In this document: positions 1 through 8,818 of the stretch, in pieces
How the letters are laid out: each line of letters begins with the position of its first letter
How positions within the stretch are numbered: position 1 is the stretch's first letter
NCBI GenBank assembly: GCA_900539195.1
Contig: UQBC01000004.1
Location: 1 to 64,000 of the forward strand
Origin: an uncultured Oscillospiraceae bacterium
GTDB taxonomy: Bacteria > Bacillota > Clostridia > Oscillospirales > Ruminococcaceae
Length of the DNA stretch: 64,000 nt
Direction: 5' to 3'
Notes under the pieces: generated by a model
Database searches by the model: none
The model's input: only the letters and a program-made list of their open reading frames with translations
Told to the model about the DNA's origin: nothing
Translations under genes and position numbers: made by a program

Positions 1-743
1 CGCAGAACTTCAAAGGCGGCGGGATATGGGCGGTCATTGTCAATATCAACGGCGCAGTGCAGGCGATAGGGCTTGCGCTTTTGGTGCTGTTTTTTGTGGT
101 CGGTATGGTGCGTACTTGCGGCAGTTTTGCTGAGGTAAAAAAACCAGAACACGCTGTAAAGCTTTTTATCCGATTTGCTATTGCAAAAGCAGCGATTACT
201 TATGGTATGGAGCTAATGCTTGCCCTTTTCAATATTGTTCAGGGTACAATCGGCACAATTATGACCGCAGCCGGATTTACCTCGGCACAGCAGACAACCT
301 TGCCGCAGGAAATGATTGACACCATAGAAAGCTGCGGCTTTTTCGAGAGTATCCCGTTATGGGCGGTTACACTTATCGGCGGCTTATTCATCACAATAAT
401 GTCATTCCTGCTCATTATGACGGTGTATGGGAGATTTTTTAAATTATATATGTATACAGCGCTCGCCCCGATTCCGCTTTCCACCTTTGCGGGAGAACCG
501 AGTCAGAATGTAGGTAAATCGTTTATCAAAAGCTACTGCGCCGTGTGTCTTGAAGGGGCAGTGATTGTTTTAGCCTGCATTATCTTCTCACTGTTCGCTT
601 CTTCCCCGCCTGTGGTCGATCCAAATGCGGCAGCAGTTACGCAGGTATGGGCTTATATCGGCGAGCTGCTCTTTAATATGCTCGTTTTGGTCGGCTCAGT
701 GCGAATGTCTGACCGGATTATCCGTGAGATGATGGGGCTGTAA
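1..743 (+). CDS. VirB6/TrbL-like conjugal transfer membrane protein (5' end missing)
   Basis: The frame is open from base 3 to the stop at 741-743, so the gene begins left of the window; the GTG at 57 is probably internal. The visible 246 residues hold several hydrophobic segments, including one near the visible N-terminus (LALLVLFFVVGMV) and others in the middle and near the C-terminus. This fits the polytopic inner-membrane VirB6/TrbL component that forms the channel of a type IV secretion system. PrgI and VirB4 follow directly in the same direction, the usual order in Tn1549-type elements. The family call rests on topology and context, since no single diagnostic motif is visible. Confidence 0.75.
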   Translation, partial: QNFKGGGIWAVIVNINGAVQAIGLALLVLFFVVGMVRTCGSFAEVKKPEHAVKLFIRFAIAKAAITYGMELMLALFNIVQGTIGTIMTAAGFTSAQQTTLPQEMIDTIESCGFFESIPLWAVTLIGGLFITIMSFLLIMTVYGRFFKLYMYTALAPIPLSTFAGEPSQNVGKSFIKSYCAVCLEGAVIVLACIIFSLFASSPPVVDPNAAAVTQVWAYIGELLFNMLVLVGSVRMSDRIIREMMGL

Positions 744-753
744 GGAGAACAGA

Positions 754-924
754 ATGAAACGAATATACAACAAATTCAAGGGCTACACCCTTGCGGACTG
801 CGATTGCAGATATTGCCTGTATTACGGAGGGCGGCGGAAAGGCAAAGTTACTTGCCTTGCGGACGAATGTGTCTGCGCCGATGAAATCCGGCAGGCACAA
901 AAACGAAAAGAAAGGAGTTCCTAA
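754..924 (+). CDS. Small cysteine-rich ICE protein, 56 aa
   Basis: An ATG at 754, preceded by AAGGAG at 742-747, starts a 56-residue protein ending at TAA 922-924, immediately before the prgI ATG at 925. Six cysteines (residues 16, 18, 21, 34, 39, 41) are arranged as CxCxxC and later CxxxxCxC, suggesting a metal-binding knuckle. The C-terminus is basic (QAQKRKERSS). It fills the whole gap between the VirB6-like gene and prgI, so it is probably translated with them. I do not recognise a named family; a role in the transfer machinery is inferred only from position. Confidence 0.75.
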   Translation: MKRIYNKFKGYTLADCDCRYCLYYGGRRKGKVTCLADECVCADEIRQAQKRKERSS

Positions 925-1290
925 ATGGAAGTCAAAATCAATAGAGAAATCAGGAATTACACAGAAGCGATGTTTTTTGGACTGTCACTGCGGCAGTTCA
1001 TTTTTTCTGCCTGTGCCTGCGTAGTGGCGGTAGGTATCTATTTCTTGCTCAAGCCCTATGTCGGCACGGAAACCGTATCGTGGATGTGCATTTTGGGAGC
1101 CGCCCCCTTTGCGGCTCTTGGTTTTGTTAAATATAACGGAATGACCGCAGAGAAATTCATTTATGCGTGGATTAAATCGGAGTTCTTAATGCCGAAAAAG
1201 CTCACTTTCCGTTCAACGAATACCTACTGCGAGCTGTTCAAGCCGAGTATCGAAGCAAAAGCAAAGGAGGCTATGAAATCGAATGATTAA
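925..1290 (+). CDS. PrgI family conjugal transfer protein
   Basis: A 121-residue protein whose N-terminus (MEVKINREIRNYTEAMFFGLSLRQ) is typical of the PrgI family, small membrane proteins placed just before VirB4 in Gram-positive conjugative elements. Two hydrophobic segments lie at about residues 25-45 and 51-68, followed by a soluble tail. A ribosome site (AAAGGAG) is at 910-916. The gene overlaps the start of the VirB4 gene by eight bases, indicating coupled translation. It probably acts as the small VirB3-like membrane partner of the ATPase. Confidence 0.85.
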   Translation: MEVKINREIRNYTEAMFFGLSLRQFIFSACACVVAVGIYFLLKPYVGTETVSWMCILGAAPFAALGFVKYNGMTAEKFIYAWIKSEFLMPKKLTFRSTNTYCELFKPSIEAKAKEAMKSND

Positions 1291-3616
1291 AACACTTACC
1301 AATCTCCGCAAACAGGAAAAAGAAAAGTTTGTTGTGCCGAAGGGCGTTCAGGATGTGATCCCCATTACCGCCATTTATGACGACGGTATCTTTCAGACTG
1401 GAAAAGACAAGTTTTCCAAGACCTATAAATTTTCTGATATTAACTATGCGGTTGCCAGCCGTGAGGACAAGGAAGCAATGTTCCTTGAATACTCGGAACT
1501 GCTCAATTCCCTCGACTCCGGAGCAACGACAAAAATCACAATCAACAACCGCCGTTTAAATCGGCTGGACTTTGAGAACAACATTCTTATCCCGATGAAA
1601 GGCGACAGCCTTGATGAATACCGTGAGGAGTATAATAAAATCCTTTTGGAGAAAGCGACAGGCGCAAACGCCATCGTGCAGGATAAGTATATGACGATTT
1701 CCGTCAACAAGAAGAATATTGAGGACGCAAGGAATTATTTTGCCCGTGTGGGCGCTGACTTGATCGCTCACTTCGGCAGGCTCGGCAGCCAGTGCGTGGA
1801 GTTGGAAACCGATGAAAGGCTGCGTATCTTCCACGACTTTTACCGTGTGGGCGAGGAATCCTCTTTCCACTTTGATATAAAGGAAACCCGCAAAAAGGGA
1901 CACAGCTTCAAGGACTATATCTGTCCCGACTCAATGGAATTTGAAAAGGACTACTTCAAAATGGGCGACCGTTACGGGAGAGTCCTTTTTTTGCGTGAGT
2001 ACGCTTCTTATATCAAGGACAGTATGGTGGCGGAGCTGACAGATCTCAACCGCAATCTGATGATGTCGATTGATGTCGTTCCCGTGCCGACAGACGAAGC
2101 GGTACGGGAAGCGGAAAACCGTCTGCTTGGCGTTGAGACGAATATTACCAACTGGCAGAGGCGGCAGAACTCCAACAATAACTTTTCGGCGACTGTCCCT
2201 TACGATATGGAACAGCAGAAAAAGGAAATGAAAGAATTTCTCGATGATTTAACGACGAGGGATCAGAGAATGATGTTTGCCGTGATTACCTTTGTGCATA
2301 CGGCGGATTCCAAAGAACAGCTTGATAACGACACGGAAGCACTGCTTACCACGGCGAGAAAGCACCTTTGTCAGTTCGGCGTGTTGAAATTTCAGCAGGT
2401 GGACGGGCTGAATACGGTTATGCCGTTTGGCGTGCGGAAGATTGATACCTTCCGTACCCTTACGACCGAAAGCCTTGCCGTGTTTATCCCGTTTCGAGTG
2501 CAGGATATTTTTCACGAGAACGGTATCTACTACGGGCAGAATGTTATCAGCAAGAATATGATTATCGCCGACCGCAAGCAGCTCCTTAACGGTAATTCCT
2601 TTATTCTCGGCGTATCGGGCGGCGGTAAGTCCTTTGCCGCAAAGGGCGAGATCGAGAATGTGATTCTTTCCTCAGATTCCGATGTTATCATCATTGATCC
2701 GGAGCGGGAATATTCACAGCTTGTGAAGGCGCTCGGCGGCGAGGTTATCCATATCTCCGCTACTTCTCAAAATCATATCAACGCTATGGATATGACGAAG
2801 GAATACGGCGACGGGGCGAATCCGGTTATTTTGAAGTCGGAGTTTATTATGTCCCTGTGTGAGCAGCTCATCGGCGGAAGCAATCTTGGTGCAAAGCAGA
2901 AATCCATTATCGACCGCTGCACCGCCAGCGTGTACCGCACCTATCAGCAGAATAACTATCAGGGCGAAGTGCCGACCTTGCAGGATTTCAGGGCGGAGCT
3001 TCTGAAACAGGACGAGCCAGAGGCAAAGGAAATCGCCCTTGCCATCGAGCTGTTTACCAACGGCAGCTTGAACACCTTTGCAAAGCACACGAATGTAGAT
3101 ACCAATAACCGCCTGATCTGCTATGACATTTTAGACCTCGGCAAGCAGCTTATGCCGATTGGTATGCTGGTCGTTCTCGACTCTATCTTAAACCGCATTA
3201 CGCAGAACAGGGCGAAAGGCAGAAACACCTTCATCTTTATTGATGAAATCTATCTGCTGTTCCAGCACGAGTATTCTGCTAACTTCCTTTTTACCCTTTG
3301 GAAGCGTGTGCGTAAATACGGCGCTTATGCTACGGGTATTACGCAGAATGTGGACGACCTTTTGCAGAGCCATACGGCAAGGACAATGCTCGCAAACTCC
3401 GAATTTATCATTATGCTCAATCAGGCTTCCACGGACAGGCTGGAGCTGGCGAAGCTCTTAAATATCTCCGACCTTCAGATGTCGTATATTACGAATGTGG
3501 AAGCCGGACACGGGCTTATCAAGGTGGGCAGCTCCCTTGTACCGTTCGCAAATAAATTCCCGAAAAATACGAAGCTGTATAAGCTGATGACAACAAAACC
3601 GGGCGAGAGCGCATAA
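1283..3616 (+). CDS. VirB4/TraE-like conjugation ATPase
   Basis: A 777-residue protein with the VirB4 signature. The Walker A motif GVSGGGKS is near residue 445 and the Walker B region FIFIDEIYLLF is near residue 650. The N-terminal half matches the CagE/VirB4 domain in position and size. VirB4 ATPases energise assembly and transport in type IV secretion systems at the cytoplasmic face of the membrane. The ATG at 1283 lies inside the end of prgI, after GGAGG at 1266-1270, so translation is probably coupled. The length is normal and no disruption is visible. Confidence 0.93.
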   Translation: MIKTLTNLRKQEKEKFVVPKGVQDVIPITAIYDDGIFQTGKDKFSKTYKFSDINYAVASREDKEAMFLEYSELLNSLDSGATTKITINNRRLNRLDFENNILIPMKGDSLDEYREEYNKILLEKATGANAIVQDKYMTISVNKKNIEDARNYFARVGADLIAHFGRLGSQCVELETDERLRIFHDFYRVGEESSFHFDIKETRKKGHSFKDYICPDSMEFEKDYFKMGDRYGRVLFLREYASYIKDSMVAELTDLNRNLMMSIDVVPVPTDEAVREAENRLLGVETNITNWQRRQNSNNNFSATVPYDMEQQKKEMKEFLDDLTTRDQRMMFAVITFVHTADSKEQLDNDTEALLTTARKHLCQFGVLKFQQVDGLNTVMPFGVRKIDTFRTLTTESLAVFIPFRVQDIFHENGIYYGQNVISKNMIIADRKQLLNGNSFILGVSGGGKSFAAKGEIENVILSSDSDVIIIDPEREYSQLVKALGGEVIHISATSQNHINAMDMTKEYGDGANPVILKSEFIMSLCEQLIGGSNLGAKQKSIIDRCTASVYRTYQQNNYQGEVPTLQDFRAELLKQDEPEAKEIALAIELFTNGSLNTFAKHTNVDTNNRLICYDILDLGKQLMPIGMLVVLDSILNRITQNRAKGRNTFIFIDEIYLLFQHEYSANFLFTLWKRVRKYGAYATGITQNVDDLLQSHTARTMLANSEFIIMLNQASTDRLELAKLLNISDLQMSYITNVEAGHGLIKVGSSLVPFANKFPKNTKLYKLMTTKPGESA

Positions 3617-3643
3617 GCTCCCGCCCCTTGTTTCAGAAAGGAT

Positions 3644-4471
3644 ATGGCAATGAGAAAAAAGATTTGTATTGCGTTGATGACGGCGTTTACCGTCCTGCTC
3701 GGCGTCAGCAGTTATTTCATTATTGACCATTACAGGGAGGCGGAACATCAGGAACAGCTGTACGATTCCCTCGTACAGCTCGTAGAGGACAGCGAAACCG
3801 AGCCTGCCGAGCCGATCATCTATTCGGAAGATAAGACGATACTGCCGGAGCTTACCGAGTTGTACCGTCAAAACAATGATTTGGTCGGTTGGATTTGCGT
3901 GGAGGATACGAACATCAATTATCCAGTTATGCAGACGGTGGATAACCCGAACTACTATCTAAAGCGTGGATTTGATAAAGAATACAGTTCTTACGGCTGC
4001 CCGTATGTGCAGGAGGATTGTGATGTCCTAAAGCCTTCGGACAATTTAGTGATCTACGGTCATCATATGAACAACGGCTCGATGTTCGCCGACTTTGAAA
4101 AATTCAAGGACGAGGATTTCTGGCGGGGACATAAAACGATTGCCTTTAACACCCTGACAGAGAAAAATGAGTATGAAATCCTTGCGGTTTTCAAAACCGT
4201 TGTCTACACCGACAGCCCTGAAGCCTTCAAATATTACCGCTTTACGGACGCTCAGTCGCCGGAGGAGTTTGACGCTTATATTGATAAGTGCAAAGAGCTT
4301 TCCCTTTACGACACGGGCGTATCGGCGGAGTACGGCGACAAGCTGATCACGCTTTCCACCTGTGAATACTCCCGTACAAACGGAAGGATTGTCGTTGTGG
4401 CGAAAAAAGTAACAGAAAGCAGTGGTGCAAATGCTCCCGCAAATGACGGGGCGGCAGAGATACCGAGCTAA
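3644..4471 (+). CDS. srtB: Class B sortase
   Basis: A 275-residue membrane-anchored transpeptidase. A short basic start is followed by a transmembrane segment (about residues 7-28), then an extracellular sortase domain. The catalytic histidine lies in IYGHHMNNG and the catalytic cysteine in TLSTCEYSRTNGRIVVVAKK, with the downstream Arg of the same strand, giving the His-Cys-Arg triad of sortases. The spacing and the TLSTC motif fit class B. Sortases of this class are common in Tn1549-type elements, between VirB4 and the CHAP hydrolase, where they may anchor element-encoded surface proteins. A ribosome site (GAAAGGA) precedes the ATG. Confidence 0.9.
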   Translation: MAMRKKICIALMTAFTVLLGVSSYFIIDHYREAEHQEQLYDSLVQLVEDSETEPAEPIIYSEDKTILPELTELYRQNNDLVGWICVEDTNINYPVMQTVDNPNYYLKRGFDKEYSSYGCPYVQEDCDVLKPSDNLVIYGHHMNNGSMFADFEKFKDEDFWRGHKTIAFNTLTEKNEYEILAVFKTVVYTDSPEAFKYYRFTDAQSPEEFDAYIDKCKELSLYDTGVSAEYGDKLITLSTCEYSRTNGRIVVVAKKVTESSGANAPANDGAAEIPS

Positions 4472-4793
4472 TGCCCTGATAAAGAAGCTGTGCGCTAATT
4501 ATGATGACGGGAACTGCCTGCTTCTTGATGAAGGGGAAGGCTGCGTCTGCGTACAGAGTATATCCTACTCGTTTTTATGCAGGTATTTCCGCAATGCGGT
4601 ACTTCCGGCAGATCCGGCGCTGGAAGCGGAGATACTTGGAACGCACCCTGACAGGTGCGTTTCCTGCGGCGCTCCGATTATCAAGCGTGGCAACAGGAAA
4701 AAGTATTGTGAGAAATGCGCCGGTATCGCATACAAAAGGCAGCAGGCAGAGTACGCAAGGAAAAAGCGCACAGAATCGAAAAATAGAGGGTAA
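4431..4793 (+). CDS. Cysteine-rich VLP domain protein
   Basis: A 120-residue protein overlapping the end of the sortase gene by about 40 bases. It has an N-terminal Cys-containing block (CANYDDGNCLLLDEGEGCVC, CRYFRNAVLPAD) and a C-terminal zinc-ribbon-like CVSCGAP...KKYCEKC motif with a basic tail. This pattern matches the Cys-rich VLP family found in Gram-positive conjugative elements, of unknown function. GTG at 4422 and ATG at 4443 are alternative starts; none has a strong ribosome site, and translation probably depends on coupling with the sortase gene. Confidence 0.8.
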   Translation: MLPQMTGRQRYRANALIKKLCANYDDGNCLLLDEGEGCVCVQSISYSFLCRYFRNAVLPADPALEAEILGTHPDRCVSCGAPIIKRGNRKKYCEKCAGIAYKRQQAEYARKKRTESKNRG

Positions 4794-4833
4794 AAAGTCC
4801 TTGATTTAAGCGGCTTTTCAGCCCTCGTACTTT

Positions 4834-4871
4834 GAGGGGCAAGGTGTTGATACCTTTTCCCCTCTTTTTTT
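4834..4871 (+). terminator. Rho-independent terminator before the CHAP hydrolase gene
   Basis: GAGGGG (4834-4839) pairs with CCCCTC (4859-4864), with a second inner stem AAGGT/ATACCTT, followed by a run of seven T. It lies between the Cys-rich VLP gene and the CHAP gene and could partly separate their transcription. Confidence 0.75.
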
Positions 4872-4911
4872 ACTTCAAAGCGTCCACAGGCGCTTGGAAA
4901 GGAGGTTTTCT

Positions 4912-6648
4912 ATGCCGGATATTAAGACAAGGGATATAGCGAAAGGCACGATCAAAACGATTGACAAATCGGCGGTTGCCGCCGAGCGTATGAAATCCAC
5001 CTTTATCCAGACTAAAGAAAAAGCGGAACACTCCGTTGATGTCCCTGAAAGCAGTGCGGAGGAATACGCTTCCAACCGTTTGGAAAGCGGTACCGACCGA
5101 GTTTCCCACGAAGCCGTACACCAATTTGACAAGCAGGGGCGCAAGGGCGTTCAGGCGACAAAGCAGAATATCGTCAAGGCAAAGGACGGTATTCAGAAAT
5201 TCAAGGAAAAGCGGGCGGCGCAGTCGCTTCAAAAACAGGCGCAGGCGGCAACTCCACGAAAAGGCGTCGGTCAGGGTATCAAGGCGGTGGAACAGCCGAA
5301 GAAGGCAGTAAAAGAGTCTGTCCGTTCCGCAGGAAAAAAGACGATTAAGACGGTTGGGAAAGGCTCGGCGAAAACAGCGCAGAAAACGGTAAAAACCGCA
5401 GAGCGCACCGCTAAAACGACCGTCAAGACAGCACAGCGTACCGCAAAGGCGGCGCAGAAAACAGCGCAGGCTACGGTCAAGGCTTCTCAAAGGGCAGTTC
5501 AGGCGGCACGGGCGGCGGCTCGTGCCGCCGTTATTACGGCGAAAGCAATCGCAAAAGCGATAGCGCTTGCGGTCAAGGCGATTATCGCCGGAACAAAAGC
5601 GTTGATCGCCGCAATCGCCGCAGGCGGCTGGATAGCGGTTTTGGTCATTATTGTGATTTGCCTGATCGGTATGCTTCTCGGATCAGTGTTCGGTATCTTT
5701 TTCTCAGGCGAGGATTCCGGCACGGGTATGAGTATGCAGACCGTTGTGCAGGAAATCAATACCGAATACAATACCAAACTGCAAGAGGAGAAAAGCTCGG
5801 TATCCTATGATGTCCTTGAAATGAGCGGTAGCCGTGCCGTTTGGAAAGAGGTGCTTGCGGTATACTCGGTCAAGGTCAACACCGATCCGGATAATCCCCA
5901 AGAGGTCGCAACGATGGACGAATCGAAAAAGCAGCTTCTCACGGACATCTTTTGGGAGATGAACGAAATAAGCTCCAGCACCGACACCAAAACCGAGACG
6001 GTCATTACCGAAACCGATGACGGTCACGGAAATATCGTGGAGACGGAAAGCACGGTCACGCAAACCTATCTGTATATCACGGTCAGCCATAAGACCGCCG
6101 ATGAGATGGCGGCGCAGTATGGATTTAACGAGGAACAGAAAGAGTATCTTGCAGAGCTGCTTGCCGATGAAAACAATTCGCTGTGGTCGCAGGTGCTTTA
6201 CGGGATTACGGGGACAGACGATCAGATCGTAACCGTTGCGCTTTCCCAAATCGGAACAATGGGCGGCGATCCGTACTGGTCTTGGTACGGTTTTAATTCC
6301 CGTGTAGAGTGGTGCGCTTGCTTCGTTTCGTGGTGCGCTAATGAATGCGGGTATATTGACGCTGGTGTAATTCCGAAATACGCAGGCTGCGTCAACGGCG
6401 TACAATGGTTTAAGGACAGAGGGCAATGGCTGGATAACAGCGCCGAGCCTACGCCGGGTATGATTATCTTCTTCGATTGGGCGGACGAAAGCGGTCAGGA
6501 CGGATTATCCGACCATACGGGTATCGTCCAAAAAGTAGAAAACGGCAGAGTTTACACGGTCGAGGGCAACTCCGGGGATTCTGTTCGTCAGAATAGTTAT
6601 CCGGTTGGGTATTACGAAATACTCGGCTACGGTGCACCTGCCTATTGA
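4912..6648 (+). CDS. CD1108-family mobile element protein with CHAP hydrolase domain
   Basis: A 578-residue protein. The N-terminal part (to about residue 220) is rich in Lys, Ala and Thr with degenerate KTAxKTxKTA repeats, likely a long charged helix. One transmembrane segment follows (GGWIAVLVIIVICLIGMLLG, about residues 238-260), then an extracellular region ending in a CHAP amidase domain. The catalytic Cys lies in EWCACFVSWCANECGY and the His in SDHTGIVQKVENG, followed by YTVEGNSGD. Such VirB1-like enzymes open the peptidoglycan for the transfer apparatus. The ATG at 4912 is preferred over the upstream TTG at 4894 because GGAGG (4901-4905) is correctly spaced from it. Confidence 0.9.
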   Translation: MPDIKTRDIAKGTIKTIDKSAVAAERMKSTFIQTKEKAEHSVDVPESSAEEYASNRLESGTDRVSHEAVHQFDKQGRKGVQATKQNIVKAKDGIQKFKEKRAAQSLQKQAQAATPRKGVGQGIKAVEQPKKAVKESVRSAGKKTIKTVGKGSAKTAQKTVKTAERTAKTTVKTAQRTAKAAQKTAQATVKASQRAVQAARAAARAAVITAKAIAKAIALAVKAIIAGTKALIAAIAAGGWIAVLVIIVICLIGMLLGSVFGIFFSGEDSGTGMSMQTVVQEINTEYNTKLQEEKSSVSYDVLEMSGSRAVWKEVLAVYSVKVNTDPDNPQEVATMDESKKQLLTDIFWEMNEISSSTDTKTETVITETDDGHGNIVETESTVTQTYLYITVSHKTADEMAAQYGFNEEQKEYLAELLADENNSLWSQVLYGITGTDDQIVTVALSQIGTMGGDPYWSWYGFNSRVEWCACFVSWCANECGYIDAGVIPKYAGCVNGVQWFKDRGQWLDNSAEPTPGMIIFFDWADESGQDGLSDHTGIVQKVENGRVYTVEGNSGDSVRQNSYPVGYYEILGYGAPAY

Positions 6649-6664
6649 TCGGAGGGCAAAAACG

Positions 6665-6690
6665 AGCCGCTTGCTTAAATGCAGGCGGCT
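6665..6690 (+). terminator. Hairpin downstream of the conjugation block
   Basis: AGCCGCTTGC pairs with GCAGGCGGCT over ten base pairs (one G-T) around the loop TTAAAT. No T-run follows, so termination would be weak or the hairpin may protect the mRNA 3' end. It closes the transfer gene set before the cargo begins. Confidence 0.5.
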
Positions 6691-6718
6691 TAATTACATA
6701 AAAATTCGCAAAAAGGTA

Positions 6719-6747
6719 TTGACAAATAGAATCTCAGTGGGTATACT
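6719..6747 (+). promoter_or_regulatory. Sigma-A promoter of the GntR/ABC operon
   Basis: TTGACA (6719-6724) and TATACT (6742-6747) are separated by 17 bases, a near-consensus vegetative promoter upstream of the GntR-type gene at 6812. Confidence 0.85.
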
Positions 6748-6761
6748 TTGCTTGTAAGATA

Positions 6762-6779
6762 GTTAGTTACTCAACTAAC
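6762..6779. promoter_or_regulatory. Palindromic operator for the GntR-type repressor
   Basis: GTTAGTT (6762-6768) and AACTAAC (6773-6779) form a perfect inverted repeat with a 4-base spacer, about 15 bases after the -10 box, where a bound repressor would block transcription. The GntR-type gene directly downstream is the natural candidate to bind it. Confidence 0.65.
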
Positions 6780-6811
6780 AGACAAACAAGCAGGTGTAGG
6801 AGGTGCTATGA

Positions 6812-7195
6812 TTGAATGTAAATCCGAATATAGATAAACCGATCTTTCTTCAGATCGCAGAGCAGCTTGAAGATTCTATATTTACTGGTGCTTTTCCTGA
6901 AGAAACACAAATCCCATCGACAAATGAAATTTCTGCGCTGCTCAGTATCAATCCACATACTGTTCTAAAAGGAATGAATGTGCTGGTTGACGGGGGAATC
7001 ATCTACAAGAAAAGAGGTCTTGGAATGTTTGTGAAAGAAGGTGCAGTCGAAAAAATTCGACAAAAACGGCAAAGTCAGTTTTATGAGCAGTATGTTTCGA
7101 CTTTAATAAGCGAAGCATTGAAGCTGCAAATGTCTAAAGAGGATATTATTTCTTTGATAGAAAGGGGTTATGACAATGAATGCCATTCAAATTAA
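6812..7195 (+). CDS. GntR family regulator, YtrA type
   Basis: A 127-residue repressor of the short YtrA subfamily: a winged helix-turn-helix (about residues 8-76, IFLQIAEQLEDSIFTGAF...IPSTNEISALLSINPHTVLKGMNVLVDGGIIYKKRGLGMFV) and a short helical tail instead of a large ligand domain. YtrA-type repressors usually control the ABC transporter encoded behind them, and here an ABC ATPase overlaps the 3' end. The start is TTG at 6812, correctly spaced from AGGAGG at 6799-6804; the ATG at 6808 is out of frame and soon stops. A palindrome at 6762-6779 is the likely operator. Confidence 0.88.
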   Translation: MNVNPNIDKPIFLQIAEQLEDSIFTGAFPEETQIPSTNEISALLSINPHTVLKGMNVLVDGGIIYKKRGLGMFVKEGAVEKIRQKRQSQFYEQYVSTLISEALKLQMSKEDIISLIERGYDNECHSN

Positions 7196-8045
7196 AAATA
7201 TAACGAAACGCTATAAAGATGTCACAGCGCTTGACGATATTTCTTTTTCCTTTGAGTTCGGGAGAATATATGGGTTTTTAGGAAGAAACGGGGCAGGAAA
7301 ATCTACCCTTATCAATATTATCGCAAACCGGATTTTTGCAGATCAGGGCGAAGTCCTGATTGATGGTATTCCTGCAAAAGAAAATATGGGTGTCCACGAA
7401 AAGATTTTTTGCATGAGTGAAGCGGATTTATATGACAGAGATTTGAAGGTTAAGGATCATTTCAAGTGGACAAATCGTTTTTATAACGATTTTGATCTGG
7501 ATAAAGCCTTTGAACTTTCCAAAAAGTTCAATCTTGATATTAACAAAAGGTTTAAGGCGTTATCGAAAGGGTATCAGTCCATTTTCAAGCTGATTATTGC
7601 GCTATCACTGAATGTTCCGTATGTAATCTTTGATGAGCCGGTTCTGGGGCTTGACGCAAACCACAGGGAACTGTTTTACAGCCTGCTCCTTAAAGAATTT
7701 GAGAACAATGAGCGGACGCTTATTATTGCGACACATCTGATAGAGGAAGTTTCCAATATTATTGAGGAAGTTGTCTTGATTGATAAAGGGAAAATTCTTC
7801 TTCAGGAAACGGTTGAGGAACTGCTTGAAAAAGGATATAGCATTTCCGGGGTGGCTCAGGAAGTTGACCATTATTGTGAAGGCAAGAATGTCATCGGATA
7901 TGACGAGTTGGGCGGCTTGAAAATTGCCTATGTATTAGGAGAAAAAACGGCTTTACCTCAAGGAAGCAATCTGCAAGTTACGGCAATGAATTTGCAAAAA
8001 CTGTTTGTCAAGATGACAGAGAAAGGTGGCGGCGAAAATGAGTAA
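7170..8045 (+). CDS. ABC transporter ATP-binding protein
   Basis: A 291-residue ATPase of the YtrB/EcsA type. It has Walker A GRNGAGKST (about residues 39-47), Walker B YVIFDEPVLGLD, and the H-loop in LIIATHL. The signature motif is degenerate (LSKGYQS in place of LSGGQ), as often seen in single-polypeptide exporters of this class. It overlaps the GntR-type gene in front and the permease gene behind, so the three genes form one translationally coupled operon. ATG at 7176 is an alternative start. The substrate is unknown; peptide stress or cell-envelope antibiotics are typical for YtrA-controlled transporters. Confidence 0.88.
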   Translation: MTMNAIQIKNITKRYKDVTALDDISFSFEFGRIYGFLGRNGAGKSTLINIIANRIFADQGEVLIDGIPAKENMGVHEKIFCMSEADLYDRDLKVKDHFKWTNRFYNDFDLDKAFELSKKFNLDINKRFKALSKGYQSIFKLIIALSLNVPYVIFDEPVLGLDANHRELFYSLLLKEFENNERTLIIATHLIEEVSNIIEEVVLIDKGKILLQETVEELLEKGYSISGVAQEVDHYCEGKNVIGYDELGGLKIAYVLGEKTALPQGSNLQVTAMNLQKLFVKMTEKGGGENE

Positions 8046-8757
8046 ATTAAAATCTGCGGTTTTATATGAATACTTAACTAAAGTAAAGGCAATAGGAATT
8101 TTCTATTTGATCCAATATTTGATAGTGGCTCTCATTTTTACGATTGTTGCAATTTGTACTAAAGGAAATGAAACTGGCTCAAATACTTTAGAGTTCAGTT
8201 CTGTTGTTTTTGTCAGTGTTATAGGCGTATTAGGCTACAAAGAAGATTTCAAGGCGTTGCTCCAAAATGGATATACCCGAAAATATATTTTTGGGGCGAC
8301 TGTTTGTATGTTTACATTGCTGGCGGGTACAATGGCACTTATTGATACCATAATCGGTAACTCTCTTCATTTCTTCAACAGTAACTATTTTACCTTATAC
8401 AGTAGCCTTTATGGATTCGGAAATATTTTTATAAACTGGTTATGGCTTACTGCTTTATATTTGATGTTTTGCAGTCTTTTCTATTTAGCGATTTTAGTCA
8501 TCAACAGAGTTGGAAAAACAATTTCTCTTTTGATCGGAGTTGGAATATCTGGAATCATTCTTCTTGTTATGGCGTTGTTCCAGTTTGTATTCTCAGATGA
8601 AATTGTAAGCAAGGCTATGGAATTGACGATGAGAGCAGTAGGATTTATGAGCGATGGTACAATAAATCAGTTTTTCCCAATTCTATCATTTCTCATAATC
8701 GGAGCTCTTTTTGGAATTGGCTCATATGCTGTAATCCGCCGTACAGAATTAAAATAA
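8038..8757 (+). CDS. ABC transporter permease
   Basis: A 239-residue integral membrane protein with about six hydrophobic segments (for example IFYLIQYLIVALIFTIVAIC, TISLLIGVGISGIILLVMALFQF, FFPILSFLIIGALFGIGSYAVI). It overlaps the preceding ATPase gene by eight bases and is presumably its membrane partner. The start is placed at ATG 8038, after AAAGGTGG, rather than the upstream GTG at 8026. No family beyond ABC-2-like permease can be assigned by eye. A strong bidirectional terminator follows. Confidence 0.8.
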   Translation: MSKLKSAVLYEYLTKVKAIGIFYLIQYLIVALIFTIVAICTKGNETGSNTLEFSSVVFVSVIGVLGYKEDFKALLQNGYTRKYIFGATVCMFTLLAGTMALIDTIIGNSLHFFNSNYFTLYSSLYGFGNIFINWLWLTALYLMFCSLFYLAILVINRVGKTISLLIGVGISGIILLVMALFQFVFSDEIVSKAMELTMRAVGFMSDGTINQFFPILSFLIIGALFGIGSYAVIRRTELK

Positions 8758-8773
8758 AACTATACCCAAAATA

Positions 8774-8812
8774 ATACGGTGCTACCCACTTGGGTAACAC
8801 CGTATATTTTTT
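8774..8812. terminator. Bidirectional terminator
   Basis: An inverted repeat with arms ATACGGTG-c-TACCC and GGGTA-a-CACCGTAT spans 8774-8805, followed by a T-run to 8812. It separates the ABC operon (plus strand) from the XRE gene (minus strand). Confidence 0.85.
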
Positions 8813-8818
8813 CCGCTT

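Noticed and set aside
4870..5490. 206-codon minus-strand frame opposite the CHAP protein gene
   Set aside because: Arg/Leu-rich shadow of the Lys/Ala repeat region on the other strand.
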